Below are positions 24,579-34,125 of a DNA stretch of 64,000 nucleotides, piece by piece. The DNA is taken from the NCBI RefSeq assembly GCF_001984175.1, contig NZ_MTQP01000066.1, positions 496,001-560,000 on the forward strand, written 5' to 3'. Below the pieces are notes generated by a model. The model ran no database searches, was not told where the DNA came from, and saw nothing but the letters and a program-made list of their open reading frames with translations. This stretch comes from Saccharothrix sp. ALI-22-I (GTDB lineage Bacteria; Actinomycetota; Actinomycetes; Mycobacteriales; Pseudonocardiaceae). The first letter of the stretch is position 1, and each line of letters begins with the position of its first letter. The position numbers and the translations under genes are program-made.

Positions 24579-26795
24579 ATGACTGCAATCGAACCGAATG
24601 CAGCCCTACAAGGAAGCACATCACTCGATCTCGAACCACGCACGTCCCCGGCCGACGCGGAAAGTTCCCTCGGCACCCAGACCGGTCGCGAGGCCGACCC
24701 CAGCGGGCCTTCGTTCGGCTCGGCGACGGTCGCCGACCGGTACGCCTCCGACCTGACCACCGCGGACCTCCTCGGCCAGACCGACGGCACCGCGCAACGG
24801 GAGGCGTTGGCGCCGGGTGCACCGGCGGCGGCGCCGATCCCCCTGCCGTTCCGCACGACCAGCGGCCGGTACCGGTCGCAGGCGGTCGGGTTCCAGCTGG
24901 AACTGCGCATCGACGTCGACGGCCGCCGCCCGCTGCGCAGGCTCAGCGGCGACTACTTCAACATCAGCGGCGGCACGGTGTCCTACTTCGGCTCGTGGAC
25001 CGTCGACGCGGTGACGGTGACCACGAACGCCACGCACGTCAAGATCGTCGGCACCGCGCGCACCACGTGGACCACGACGTTCACCGTCGCCACCGTGACC
25101 GTGCCGCGCACCCCCATCTTCCAGCCCGCGGGACCCGCGACCATCCGGTGGTCGACGCCCAGCGGCGCCATCGGCGCGACCTACGTGTGCGGCTGGGAGG
25201 CCGGCGCGTTCCGCACGGTGGAGCTGGAGCAGGACTGCGAGTCCTCGGTCACCCCGTTCGCCCAGTACAACACCGGCGCGCTGCCCAGCGGCGGCCCGGC
25301 GCGCACCCTCAGCATCGGCACCGCCTACGCCGAGGCGGGCGTCCAGATGGTCGACACGGGCGGCGCGAACATCATCTCCACGCCGTCCAACCACGTCTGG
25401 AACAACGCCAGCCTGCACCACGCGATGGAGGCGCACTTCTCCCGCCGGCAGGAACGGCCGCAGTTCAAGGTGTGGCTGCTGCACGCGCAGCGGCACGAGT
25501 TCACCACGGCCACCTCGACGCTGCTCGGCATCATGTTCGACCAGCAGGGCCTGCAACGGCAGGGCTGCGCGACGTTCTACGAGCGCATCGCCGGCAACTC
25601 ACCCGTCAACCAGCGCAGGCAGCTGTACACGAACGTGCACGAACTGGGCCACTGCCTCAACCTGTTCCACTCGTTCCACAAGAACCGGATGGACCCGCCG
25701 ATGCCCAACCGGCCCGGCAGCCTGTCCTGGATGAACTACCCCTCGATGTACGACCCCGGGGGCGGCGCGCCCGCCGGTGACGGTCCGTTCTGGGCGGCGT
25801 TCCCGTTCCAGTTCGACGACCTGGAACTGGCGCACCTCAGGCACGGCTTCCGCAACAACGTGATCATGGGCGGCAACCCGTTCGGCAAGGGGGCCGCGTC
25901 GCAGGAGGGCGAGGAGTTCGCCGCGCTGCTCAGCGACACCACCGGCCTGAAGCTGCGCATCAGCCAGGCGGCGGGCGACATGCCGGTGCTCGGCACGCCC
26001 GTGGTGCTGGAGATCGACCTGACCGTCGAGCGGCCGCAGCAGGTCCACACCCGCGAACAGCTGCACCCCAAGTTCGGCTTCGTCCAGGTCGCGATCAACC
26101 GGCCGAGGGGCGACGTGGTCGTGCACGAGCCGACGGTGCGGCACTGCGCGGAACCGGACCTGCTGGCGTGCGACAGTGGCACGCGGCTGCCGATCAGCGC
26201 CTACATCGGTTACGACGCCACCGTCGGGCAGGTGTTCGAAGACCCGGGCACCTACCGGATCCGGGCGGTGTACGCGGCGCCCAACGGCAGCCTGGTGGTG
26301 TCGAACACCGCCACGATCCGCGTCGCCGCGCCGCGTTCGACCCAGGACGACAGGGCCGCCGACCTGCTGCTGAACAACCAGACCGGGATGGCGTTCGCCC
26401 TGCAGGGCACGGACTCGCCGTACCTGGTGCAGGGGACCGACGCGCTGCGGACGGTCGCGGACGAATACCGGGAGCACCCCGGCGCCGTCTACGCGCGGTT
26501 CGCCCTCGGCATGAATGCCGCCCGGTCGTTCAGCACGGTCGAGCCGGACGGCTCCGTGCACGTCCGCGAACCCGACCTCGGGCGCGCCGACAGCCTGTTG
26601 TGGGATGCGATCAACATGTCCCGCGAGGACGGCGGCCTCGACGACCTGACCGTCTACCAGGCCGGGGCGTACCTGGCCGAAGCGCACGCGAAGGCCGGGG
26701 ACACCGACGGCGCGCACGGCGTGCGCGCCGAGATCCGACAGCTCGCGCAGTCGAAGAACGCGCCCGAGTCCGTGGTTCACTCGCTGGACGAGTGA
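24579..26795 (+). CDS. Large metzincin-like zinc metalloprotease without signal peptide
   Basis: 738 residues. The zinc site is HELGHCLNLFH (His354, Glu355, His358, His364), matching the HExxHxxxxxH metzincin pattern with Asn in place of the usual Gly. A Met-turn SWMNYPSMYDP (Met385) follows about 20 residues later, as in true metzincins. The N-terminus is disordered and acidic without any export signal. Residues ~90-200 are beta-rich, ~470-600 look like Ig-type sandwiches, and the C-terminus is helical. So it should be cytoplasmic unless exported by a dedicated apparatus. ATG 24579 follows GATGAGGAGTGG. The small protein gene starts 9 bases after its stop. Alternative: a structural relative that has lost protease activity. 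Confidence 0.72.
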   Translation: MTAIEPNAALQGSTSLDLEPRTSPADAESSLGTQTGREADPSGPSFGSATVADRYASDLTTADLLGQTDGTAQREALAPGAPAAAPIPLPFRTTSGRYRSQAVGFQLELRIDVDGRRPLRRLSGDYFNISGGTVSYFGSWTVDAVTVTTNATHVKIVGTARTTWTTTFTVATVTVPRTPIFQPAGPATIRWSTPSGAIGATYVCGWEAGAFRTVELEQDCESSVTPFAQYNTGALPSGGPARTLSIGTAYAEAGVQMVDTGGANIISTPSNHVWNNASLHHAMEAHFSRRQERPQFKVWLLHAQRHEFTTATSTLLGIMFDQQGLQRQGCATFYERIAGNSPVNQRRQLYTNVHELGHCLNLFHSFHKNRMDPPMPNRPGSLSWMNYPSMYDPGGGAPAGDGPFWAAFPFQFDDLELAHLRHGFRNNVIMGGNPFGKGAASQEGEEFAALLSDTTGLKLRISQAAGDMPVLGTPVVLEIDLTVERPQQVHTREQLHPKFGFVQVAINRPRGDVVVHEPTVRHCAEPDLLACDSGTRLPISAYIGYDATVGQVFEDPGTYRIRAVYAAPNGSLVVSNTATIRVAAPRSTQDDRAADLLLNNQTGMAFALQGTDSPYLVQGTDALRTVADEYREHPGAVYARFALGMNAARSFSTVEPDGSVHVREPDLGRADSLLWDAINMSREDGGLDDLTVYQAGAYLAEAHAKAGDTDGAHGVRAEIRQLAQSKNAPESVVHSLDE

Positions 26796-26804
26796 GGAGG
26801 CGCG

Positions 26805-27089
26805 ATGGAGCTGGCCGTCGAACTCGGCGAGGGTTTCGCCGATGACGAAGTGACCGTTCTCGTCGATGGTCAGGAGGAGTGGCACCGCACCGGTGTCACG
26901 ACCAACTACTCGGTCGGCATCGCCGATGTCGCCAGGATCTCGGGTGAGCCCGGGGCGCTGGTGGAGGTCCGGGTGCGCGACCTGGCCGGCCGCCGTGAGG
27001 TGGGCGAGGACGCCCGGCTGCGGGCCGATATCGACGTCTCGGGCAAGAAGCTCGCCCTGGGCGCCGCCTCGCAAGGGGACATCTTCTAG
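26805..27089 (+). CDS. Small beta-rich protein paired with the metzincin
   Basis: 94 residues with no Cys or membrane segment, built of short strands (ELAVELGEGFADDEVTVLVD, VEVRVRDLAGRREV). GAGGAGG precedes ATG 26805 and the gap to the metzincin gene is nine bases, so they form one operon ended by a strong hairpin. It could be an inhibitor, adaptor or substrate of the protease; this is inference from pairing. I do not recognise the family with certainty. Confidence 0.7.
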   Translation: MELAVELGEGFADDEVTVLVDGQEEWHRTGVTTNYSVGIADVARISGEPGALVEVRVRDLAGRREVGEDARLRADIDVSGKKLALGAASQGDIF

Positions 27090-27154
27090 CGGCTCCAACG
27101 GTTCAGCGGCTCTGGCGGTTCTGGCCGCCGTTCGCGGCGGGTTCACGGCCGGTG

Positions 27155-27191
27155 CCTGGTGCGGGGACGACGCGGTGCCCCCCGCACCAGG
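27155..27191. terminator. Bidirectional terminator hairpin
   Basis: Perfect 12-bp stem CCTGGTGCGGGG (27155-27166) with CCCCGCACCAGG (27180-27191), 13-base loop, placed between two convergent genes. Confidence 0.8.
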
Positions 27192-27204
27192 CGGGTCGGT
27201 CCGA

Positions 27205-28950
<1,746 letters not shown>

Positions 28951-29010
28951 GCGCAAGACATACCGGCACCGGATCCGGCCAGTGCGCGACGGCGGTTGTT
29001 ACCGTGGCGT

Positions 29011-29865
29011 GTGACCAGCGAATCTCCTGCGGCGACACGGCGTCGTCGCGAGCAACTCCGCGACTTCCTGCGCACCTGCCGGGCTCGGCTCACACCCTCT
29101 GACGTCGGTATGGTGGCGACGGGCAGGCGCCGGACACCGGGGCTGCGGCGTGAGGAGGTCGCAGCGCTGGCCGGGGTCGGTGTGTCCTGGTACACCTGGC
29201 TCGAACAGGGCCGCGACATCAAGGTCTCGGGCGAGGTGCTCGACGCGATCAGCGGGGCGCTGCGGCTGACCGGCCCCGAGCGCACGCACCTGTACCTGCT
29301 GGCCGGTCTCAACCCGCCGCGAGTCGGCGGGGTGCACGGTGGCGCGGTGACCCCGGAGCTGCGGCACCTGCTCGACGCGTGGAGTCCGCGGCCCGCGATC
29401 CTGCGGGACCGGTACCGGAACCTGCTCGCGATCAACGACGCGACGCGGGCGGTGTTCGGCTACGACGACACCGACTACAACTGCATGATCTCGTTCTTCA
29501 CCAACGCCCGGTACCGCGGCACGTACGCCCACTGGGCATCTGTCGCACCGACCGTCGTCGCCGCCTTCCGCGCCGACGCGGCACACTCTCCCGACGACCC
29601 GCGGTTCCGCCGCCTGGTCGACGACCTCAGCGCCGTGAGCCCCGAGTTCGCCGAGCTGTGGGCGCGCCACGAGGTGAGCCCTCCTGTCCAGGCGGTGAAA
29701 GCGGTGCGCCACCCCGAGGCAGGCGACCTGTTCTTCGACATGACGACCCTGACCGTGGCCGACCGCCCGGACTGGTACCTGGAGCTGTACAACCCGCGGC
29801 CCGACACCGGAACCGGGGACCGGCTCGAACAACTGCTGCGCATCCGGCTCGCCGCCCCTGCCTGA
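29011..29865 (+). CDS. XRE-family regulator with MmyB-like ligand domain
   Basis: 284 residues. An N-terminal XRE HTH (about 25-85; LRREEVAALAGVGVSWYTWL) is followed by the MmyB-type PAS-like domain (about 105-275) that binds lipophilic ligands in this family. GTG 29011 was chosen because the conserved start TRRRREQLRDFLRTCRARL follows soon after; the ribosome site is poor, so a leaderless transcript is possible. The SDR gene follows 81 bases later in the same direction. In related loci such regulators commonly control an adjacent SDR, so that is the likely target. Confidence 0.87.
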   Translation: MTSESPAATRRRREQLRDFLRTCRARLTPSDVGMVATGRRRTPGLRREEVAALAGVGVSWYTWLEQGRDIKVSGEVLDAISGALRLTGPERTHLYLLAGLNPPRVGGVHGGAVTPELRHLLDAWSPRPAILRDRYRNLLAINDATRAVFGYDDTDYNCMISFFTNARYRGTYAHWASVAPTVVAAFRADAAHSPDDPRFRRLVDDLSAVSPEFAELWARHEVSPPVQAVKAVRHPEAGDLFFDMTTLTVADRPDWYLELYNPRPDTGTGDRLEQLLRIRLAAPA

Positions 29866-29946
29866 CCACCCGCCGAAGGTGGTGGTGCCACTCCCGGGTT
29901 GAGTGCGCTCTGGTTGTGTCGCGCGCCGGTCGACACGCTGAGTCCC

Positions 29947-30717
29947 ATGACGCACAACACCTCCCGATTCGACGACAAGATCGCGCTCATCACCGGCGGC
30001 ACGAGCGGCATGGGACTGGCCACCGCGCGCAGGCTGCTCGCCGAGGGCGCACAGGTGGTCATCACCGGGCGCGACAAGACGCGGCTGGACGCCGCGGTCG
30101 AGGACCTGGCCGGCGGGGCCCGGGTCCTCGCGGTGTGCGGCGACGTGGCGAGTCTCGCCGACCTCGATTCGCTGACGACCGCGATCCGGGACCGGCACGG
30201 CCGGCTGGACGTGGTCTTCGCCAACGCGGGTGTCGCTTCGTTCCAGCCGAACGGTGACATCACCGAGGCCGAGTTCGACCGGGTGGTGGACATCAACTTC
30301 AAGGGGGTGTTCTTCACCATCCAGAAGACCCTCCCGCTGCTGTCCGAACACGCGGCGATCGTGATCAACGCGTCGTGGACGCTGCACCGCGGCTTCGCCG
30401 GCGCCTCCCTCTACGCCGCGACCAAAGCGGCGGTGCACAACCTGGCGCACACCCTCGCGGCCGAACTGGGGCCCAAGGGCGTACGGGTCAACTCCGTCAG
30501 CCCCGGCTACATCGAGACCCCGATGTTCCACGACAACATCACTGCCGACGCACGACCCGCGGTCGTCGCCGCGGTGGTCGCGGGCCGTCTCGGCACCCCC
30601 GAGGATGTCGCCGACGCGGTCGCCTTCCTCGCTTCCGGGGAAGCGTCCTACATCAACGGGCAGGACCTGGTCGTCGACGGTGGCCTGGTCGCGGCCGTCC
30701 CCGGCTTCACGGAGTAG
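29947..30717 (+). CDS. SDR-family oxidoreductase
   Basis: 256 residues with TGGTSGMGLATAR (cofactor), NAG in FANAGVASF, and the catalytic YAATK. It ends with the typical YINGQDLVVDGGLVAAVPGF. The catalytic Ser is probably in INASWTLH. Cofactor preference is not clear. Downstream of the XRE regulator and probably controlled by it. A hairpin follows the stop. Substrate unknown. Confidence 0.85.
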   Translation: MTHNTSRFDDKIALITGGTSGMGLATARRLLAEGAQVVITGRDKTRLDAAVEDLAGGARVLAVCGDVASLADLDSLTTAIRDRHGRLDVVFANAGVASFQPNGDITEAEFDRVVDINFKGVFFTIQKTLPLLSEHAAIVINASWTLHRGFAGASLYAATKAAVHNLAHTLAAELGPKGVRVNSVSPGYIETPMFHDNITADARPAVVAAVVAGRLGTPEDVADAVAFLASGEASYINGQDLVVDGGLVAAVPGFTE

Positions 30718-30729
30718 CCACGGCCGCGG

Positions 30730-30755
30730 GGACGGCGTGCGGACGCACGCCGTCC
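30730..30755. terminator. Bidirectional terminator hairpin
   Basis: GGACGGCGTGC (30730-30740), loop GGAC, GCACGCCGTCC (30745-30755): a perfect 11-bp stem between the SDR and the convergent thiolase gene, touching the thiolase stop codon. Confidence 0.8.
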
Positions 30756-31930
30756 TAGACCTCCAGCACCACGGCCAGCCCTTGGCCGACGCCGATGCAC
30801 AGCGCGGCCAGGCCCCAGCCACCGCCGCGGCGGCGCAGTTCGTGGGCGAGTTGGATGATGACGCGCCCACCGGACGCGCCTAGCGGGTGGCCGAGGGCGA
30901 TGGCGCCGCCGTTGACGTTGACGATCTCAGGGTCGAGTTCCGGCCAGTCGGCCAGGCAGGCCAGCGACTGGGCGGCGAAGGCCTCGTTCAGCTCGACCGC
31001 CGCCAGGTCCGACCAGCCGATCCCGGCCCGCCGCAACGCGATCTCCGCGGCCTGGACCGGGCCGATGCCGAACACGTGCGGATCGACGCCCGCCGCTCCC
31101 CGCCCGGCGATGCGAGCCAGGGGTGTCGCGCCGATCCGGTCGGCGGCGGCCCGGTCGCCGACCAGCAGCGCGGAGGCGCCGTCGTTGAGCGGGGAGGAGT
31201 TGCCGGCGGTGACGGTCCCGGCCGGGCGGAACGCCGGCTTGAGCTTGGCCAGCCGGTCCGGGTCGGTCTCGGGGCGGATGGCCTCGTCACGGGTCAGCTC
31301 GGTGCCGGGCACCGGCGTCACGTGGTCGTCGTAGAAGCCGTTGTCCCACGCCTTGGCCGCCAGTTGGTGGCTGCGCGCCGCGAACTCGTCCTGCCGCTCA
31401 CGCGTGATGCCGTACTGCTCGGCCAGGCCCTCGGTGCTCTCGCCCAGCGACACCGTCCACTGCTCGGGCATCTTCGGGTTGACCAGGCGCCACCCCAGCG
31501 TGGTCGAGTGCAGCGTCTCGTGCCCGGCGGGGAAGCCCTTCGCCGGTTTGGGCAGCACCCAGGGCGCCCGGCTCATCGACTCCACGCCGCCCGCGACCAC
31601 CAGCGACGCGTCACCCACGGCGATGGTGCGAGAGGCCTGCATGACCGCGTCCATGCCCGACCCGCACAGCCGGTTGACCGTGCTGCCGGGGATGGCAGTG
31701 GGCCAGCCGGCCAGCAGGGTCGCCATCCTGGCCACGTTCCGGTTGTCCTCACCGGCCTGGTTGGCGTCGCCCAGCAGGACCTCGTCGACCAGCGCCGGGT
31801 CGAGGTCCCGGCGTTCGGCGAGCGTCCGCAGCACGTGCGCGGCCAGGTCATCGGGTCGGACGCCGGACAGCCCGCCGCCGTAGCGGCCGAACGGGGTGCG
31901 CACACCATCGAGCACGAAGACGTCGTTCAC
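30755..31930 (-). CDS. pcaF: Thiolase, 3-oxoadipyl-CoA/acetyl-CoA acyltransferase type
   Basis: 391 residues with the complete thiolase set: nucleophile Cys89 in NRLCGSGMDAV, NEAFA, His348 in ALGHPLGASGG and Cys378 in CIGVGQG. Overall it looks like PcaF, which splits 3-oxoadipyl-CoA to succinyl-CoA and acetyl-CoA at the end of the beta-ketoadipate pathway; a general acetyl-CoA acyltransferase is the alternative. It follows pobA by 26 bases on the same strand, which supports the aromatic role. The intervening pca steps (ring cleavage, CoA transferase) are not in this window. Confidence 0.82.
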   Translation of the reverse strand: MNDVFVLDGVRTPFGRYGGGLSGVRPDDLAAHVLRTLAERRDLDPALVDEVLLGDANQAGEDNRNVARMATLLAGWPTAIPGSTVNRLCGSGMDAVMQASRTIAVGDASLVVAGGVESMSRAPWVLPKPAKGFPAGHETLHSTTLGWRLVNPKMPEQWTVSLGESTEGLAEQYGITRERQDEFAARSHQLAAKAWDNGFYDDHVTPVPGTELTRDEAIRPETDPDRLAKLKPAFRPAGTVTAGNSSPLNDGASALLVGDRAAADRIGATPLARIAGRGAAGVDPHVFGIGPVQAAEIALRRAGIGWSDLAAVELNEAFAAQSLACLADWPELDPEIVNVNGGAIALGHPLGASGGRVIIQLAHELRRRGGGWGLAALCIGVGQGLAVVLEV

Positions 31931-31956
31931 GCGGAATCCTCCCTGAGCATCGTCGC

Positions 31957-33132
31957 TCAGAACTCGATCGGCCAGCCCGTGTAGGCCTCGGCCAGGTGGG
32001 TGGCAGCGGACGTGCTTGCGGTGACCAGCTCCAGCTCACCGAGCTGCCGTTTGAGGTCGAACGCCGAACCGGCCGGGTCGGTGTGCAGCATCGAGGTCAT
32101 CCACCACGAGAAGTGCTGCGCGCGCCACACCCGCCGTGCCGCCGTCGGCCCATAGGCGTCCAGCAGTTCGGCGGACCCGGTGGCGAAGTAGCTGTCCAAC
32201 GCACGAGCCAGGACTACCACGTCGGCCACCGCCAGGTTGAGCCCCTTCGCGCCGGTGGGCGGCACGGTGTGCGCAGCATCTCCGGCCAGGAACAGCCGAC
32301 CGTGCCGCATCGGCTCGCAGACGTAGCTGCGCATCGGGATGACGCCCCGGTCGAAGATGCGGCCCTCGGCCAGGATGAAACCGTCGCCGGCGACCCTGGC
32401 GTTCAACTCGTCCCAGATCCGGTCGTCGCTCCAGTCCTCGGCGCGCTCGTCCGGGGCGCACTGGAAGTACATCCGCTGCACCTGCGGCGTCCGGGTGCTG
32501 ATCAGCGCGAACCCGCGTTCGGAGTGGGCGTAGATCAGCTCCTTGGACGACTGCGGCGCCTCGGCCAGGATGCCGAACCAGCCGAACGGGTAGGCCCGGA
32601 AGTAGTCGGTGCGCTCGCCGTCGGGGATGGAACGCCGGCTGATGCCCCCGGACCCGTCGCACCCGGCGATCACGTCGCACCGCAGCTCGACCGGGGTGCC
32701 GTCGGCGTCGGTGAACGAGATGACCGGCTCGTCGGAGGTCAGCCCGTGCAGCGACACGTCGCTCGCCTCGAACCGGATGTCCGCCCCGGCGTCGAGCCGT
32801 GCCGCGATCAGGTCCTTGAGCACTTCGTGCTGCGGGTAGAGCCAGACCGCGCGCCCGGTGAGCCCGGTGAAGTCGATCCGGTGCCCCTGACCGCCGAACC
32901 GGAGCTCGATGCCCTCGTGCCGGGCGCCCTCGGCCAACGCCCGCGCGCCGACGCCCATCGCGGTCAGCAACTCCACCGTGCCCTGCTCCAGGACACCGGC
33001 GCGGATGGTCTGCTCGATCGCCGCACGGCCGCGCGTCTCGACGACCACGGAGTCGATGCCGCGCTCGGCCAGCAGGTGGGACAGCACCAGGCCCGCGGGA
33101 CCGGCGCCGACGATTCCGACTCTCGTTCGCAT
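31957..33132 (-). CDS. pobA: 4-hydroxybenzoate 3-monooxygenase
   Basis: 391 residues, the family length. The FAD-binding GAGPAGL is at the N-terminus, the second FAD motif is FLAGDAAHTVPPTGAKGLN, and the substrate-pocket sequence is typical of PobA (FRAYPFGWFGILAEAP). It hydroxylates 4-hydroxybenzoate to protocatechuate using NAD(P)H and O2 in the cytoplasm. Its start faces the IclR gene across 140 bases containing a 17-base palindrome, the likely control site. Operon with the thiolase downstream. Confidence 0.92.
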   Translation of the reverse strand: MRTRVGIVGAGPAGLVLSHLLAERGIDSVVVETRGRAAIEQTIRAGVLEQGTVELLTAMGVGARALAEGARHEGIELRFGGQGHRIDFTGLTGRAVWLYPQHEVLKDLIAARLDAGADIRFEASDVSLHGLTSDEPVISFTDADGTPVELRCDVIAGCDGSGGISRRSIPDGERTDYFRAYPFGWFGILAEAPQSSKELIYAHSERGFALISTRTPQVQRMYFQCAPDERAEDWSDDRIWDELNARVAGDGFILAEGRIFDRGVIPMRSYVCEPMRHGRLFLAGDAAHTVPPTGAKGLNLAVADVVVLARALDSYFATGSAELLDAYGPTAARRVWRAQHFSWWMTSMLHTDPAGSAFDLKRQLGELELVTASTSAATHLAEAYTGWPIEF

Positions 33133-33174
33133 GGGTCAACCCAAGAACGACACGCGCCCGTTCGCCAGGAAGGA

Positions 33175-33191
33175 CTTCCACAGGGTGGAAG
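33175..33191. promoter_or_regulatory. Palindrome between pobA and its IclR regulator
   Basis: CTTCCAC-AGG-GTGGAAG, perfect 7-bp arms with a 3-base spacer, centred between the divergent genes. Tandem GTTCGG-type repeats follow near 33223-33252. Likely the operator for the adjacent IclR protein, by analogy with PobR/PcaU-type control. Confidence 0.5.
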
Positions 33192-33272
33192 TGGTGGCGA
33201 TCCCGACACCGCCACGCGGTTACGTTCGGCGTCCGGTGTTCGGTGTTCGGGGTGCAGAGAAGGAGAACCGGC

Positions 33273-34058
33273 ATGGCGGTCAACAGCGACGTACCGCGGC
33301 GGTCGATGGCCGGGCGGGCGCTGGCACTGCTCGGCACGTTCGACGGCGGCCACCCGCGGCTCAAGCTCACCGAACTCGCCCGGCGCGCGGACCTGCCCCT
33401 GCCCACGGTCCACCGGTTGGCCGCCGAACTGGTGTCGTGGGGCGCGCTGGAACGCGACGCCACCGGGTACTACAGCATCGGCCTGCGGTTGTGGGAGGCG
33501 GCGACGCTGGCCCCGGTGGCCGGTCGGCTGCGCGAGATCGCCCTCCCGTTCATGCAGGACCTCTACGAGACGACCCGCGAGAACATCCACCTCGCCGTGC
33601 ACGACGGCTTCGACGCCCTGTACGTGGAGAAGCTGTCCGGTCACCGCTCGGTGCCCGTCGTCTCGCGGATCGGCGCACGGTTGCCGATGCACTCCACGGG
33701 GGTGGGCAAGGCCCTGCTGGCCCGCGCCGACGCCGCGTTCGTGCGCGCCTACGCCGAACGCCCCCTGCCCCGCTTCACCCGCTACACGATCACCGAACAC
33801 GCCCGGCTGCTGCGCGAACTGCGTGCCACCGCCGAACGCGGGTACGCGCTGACCAACGAGGAGATGACGCTCGGCACGTGCTCGGTGGCCGTCGCCATCC
33901 CGTCCGACGGCTACACACCCGCCGGCGCGCTGGGCATCGTGGTCCGCTCGGTGCGCACGGACCTGCACCGCCTGGTCCCCGACCTGCGGGCCGCCGCCGA
34001 GGCGATCGGGCGGAAGCTGGACGAAGCGGTGGACGACACCCAGCCGGGACGGGCCTGA
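33273..34058 (+). CDS. IclR-family regulator, probable controller of pobA-thiolase
   Basis: 261 residues. The winged HTH (about 10-70) includes LKLTELARRADLPLPTVHRL, and the effector domain has RIGARLPMHSTGVGKALLA and NEEMTLGTCSVAVAIP. Start 33273 has AAGGAG nine bases upstream. Divergent placement beside pobA makes it the probable activator or repressor of 4-hydroxybenzoate use, the role of PobR/PcaR-type IclR proteins (inference). Ends at a strong convergent terminator. Confidence 0.87.
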   Translation: MAVNSDVPRRSMAGRALALLGTFDGGHPRLKLTELARRADLPLPTVHRLAAELVSWGALERDATGYYSIGLRLWEAATLAPVAGRLREIALPFMQDLYETTRENIHLAVHDGFDALYVEKLSGHRSVPVVSRIGARLPMHSTGVGKALLARADAAFVRAYAERPLPRFTRYTITEHARLLRELRATAERGYALTNEEMTLGTCSVAVAIPSDGYTPAGALGIVVRSVRTDLHRLVPDLRAAAEAIGRKLDEAVDDTQPGRA

Positions 34059-34063
34059 ACGCC

Positions 34064-34115
34064 GATCGTCGCGGGGCGGACGCCACCCGGTGGTGACGCC
34101 CGCCCCGCGACGATC
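34064..34115. terminator. Long bidirectional terminator hairpin
   Basis: Perfect 16-bp stem: 34064-34079 (GATCGTCGCGGGGCGG) with 34100-34115. The loop itself can form a small CCACC/GGTGG stem. Lies between convergent IclR and acyl-CoA synthetase genes. Confidence 0.85.
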
Positions 34116-34125
34116 AGGTCCGCAC

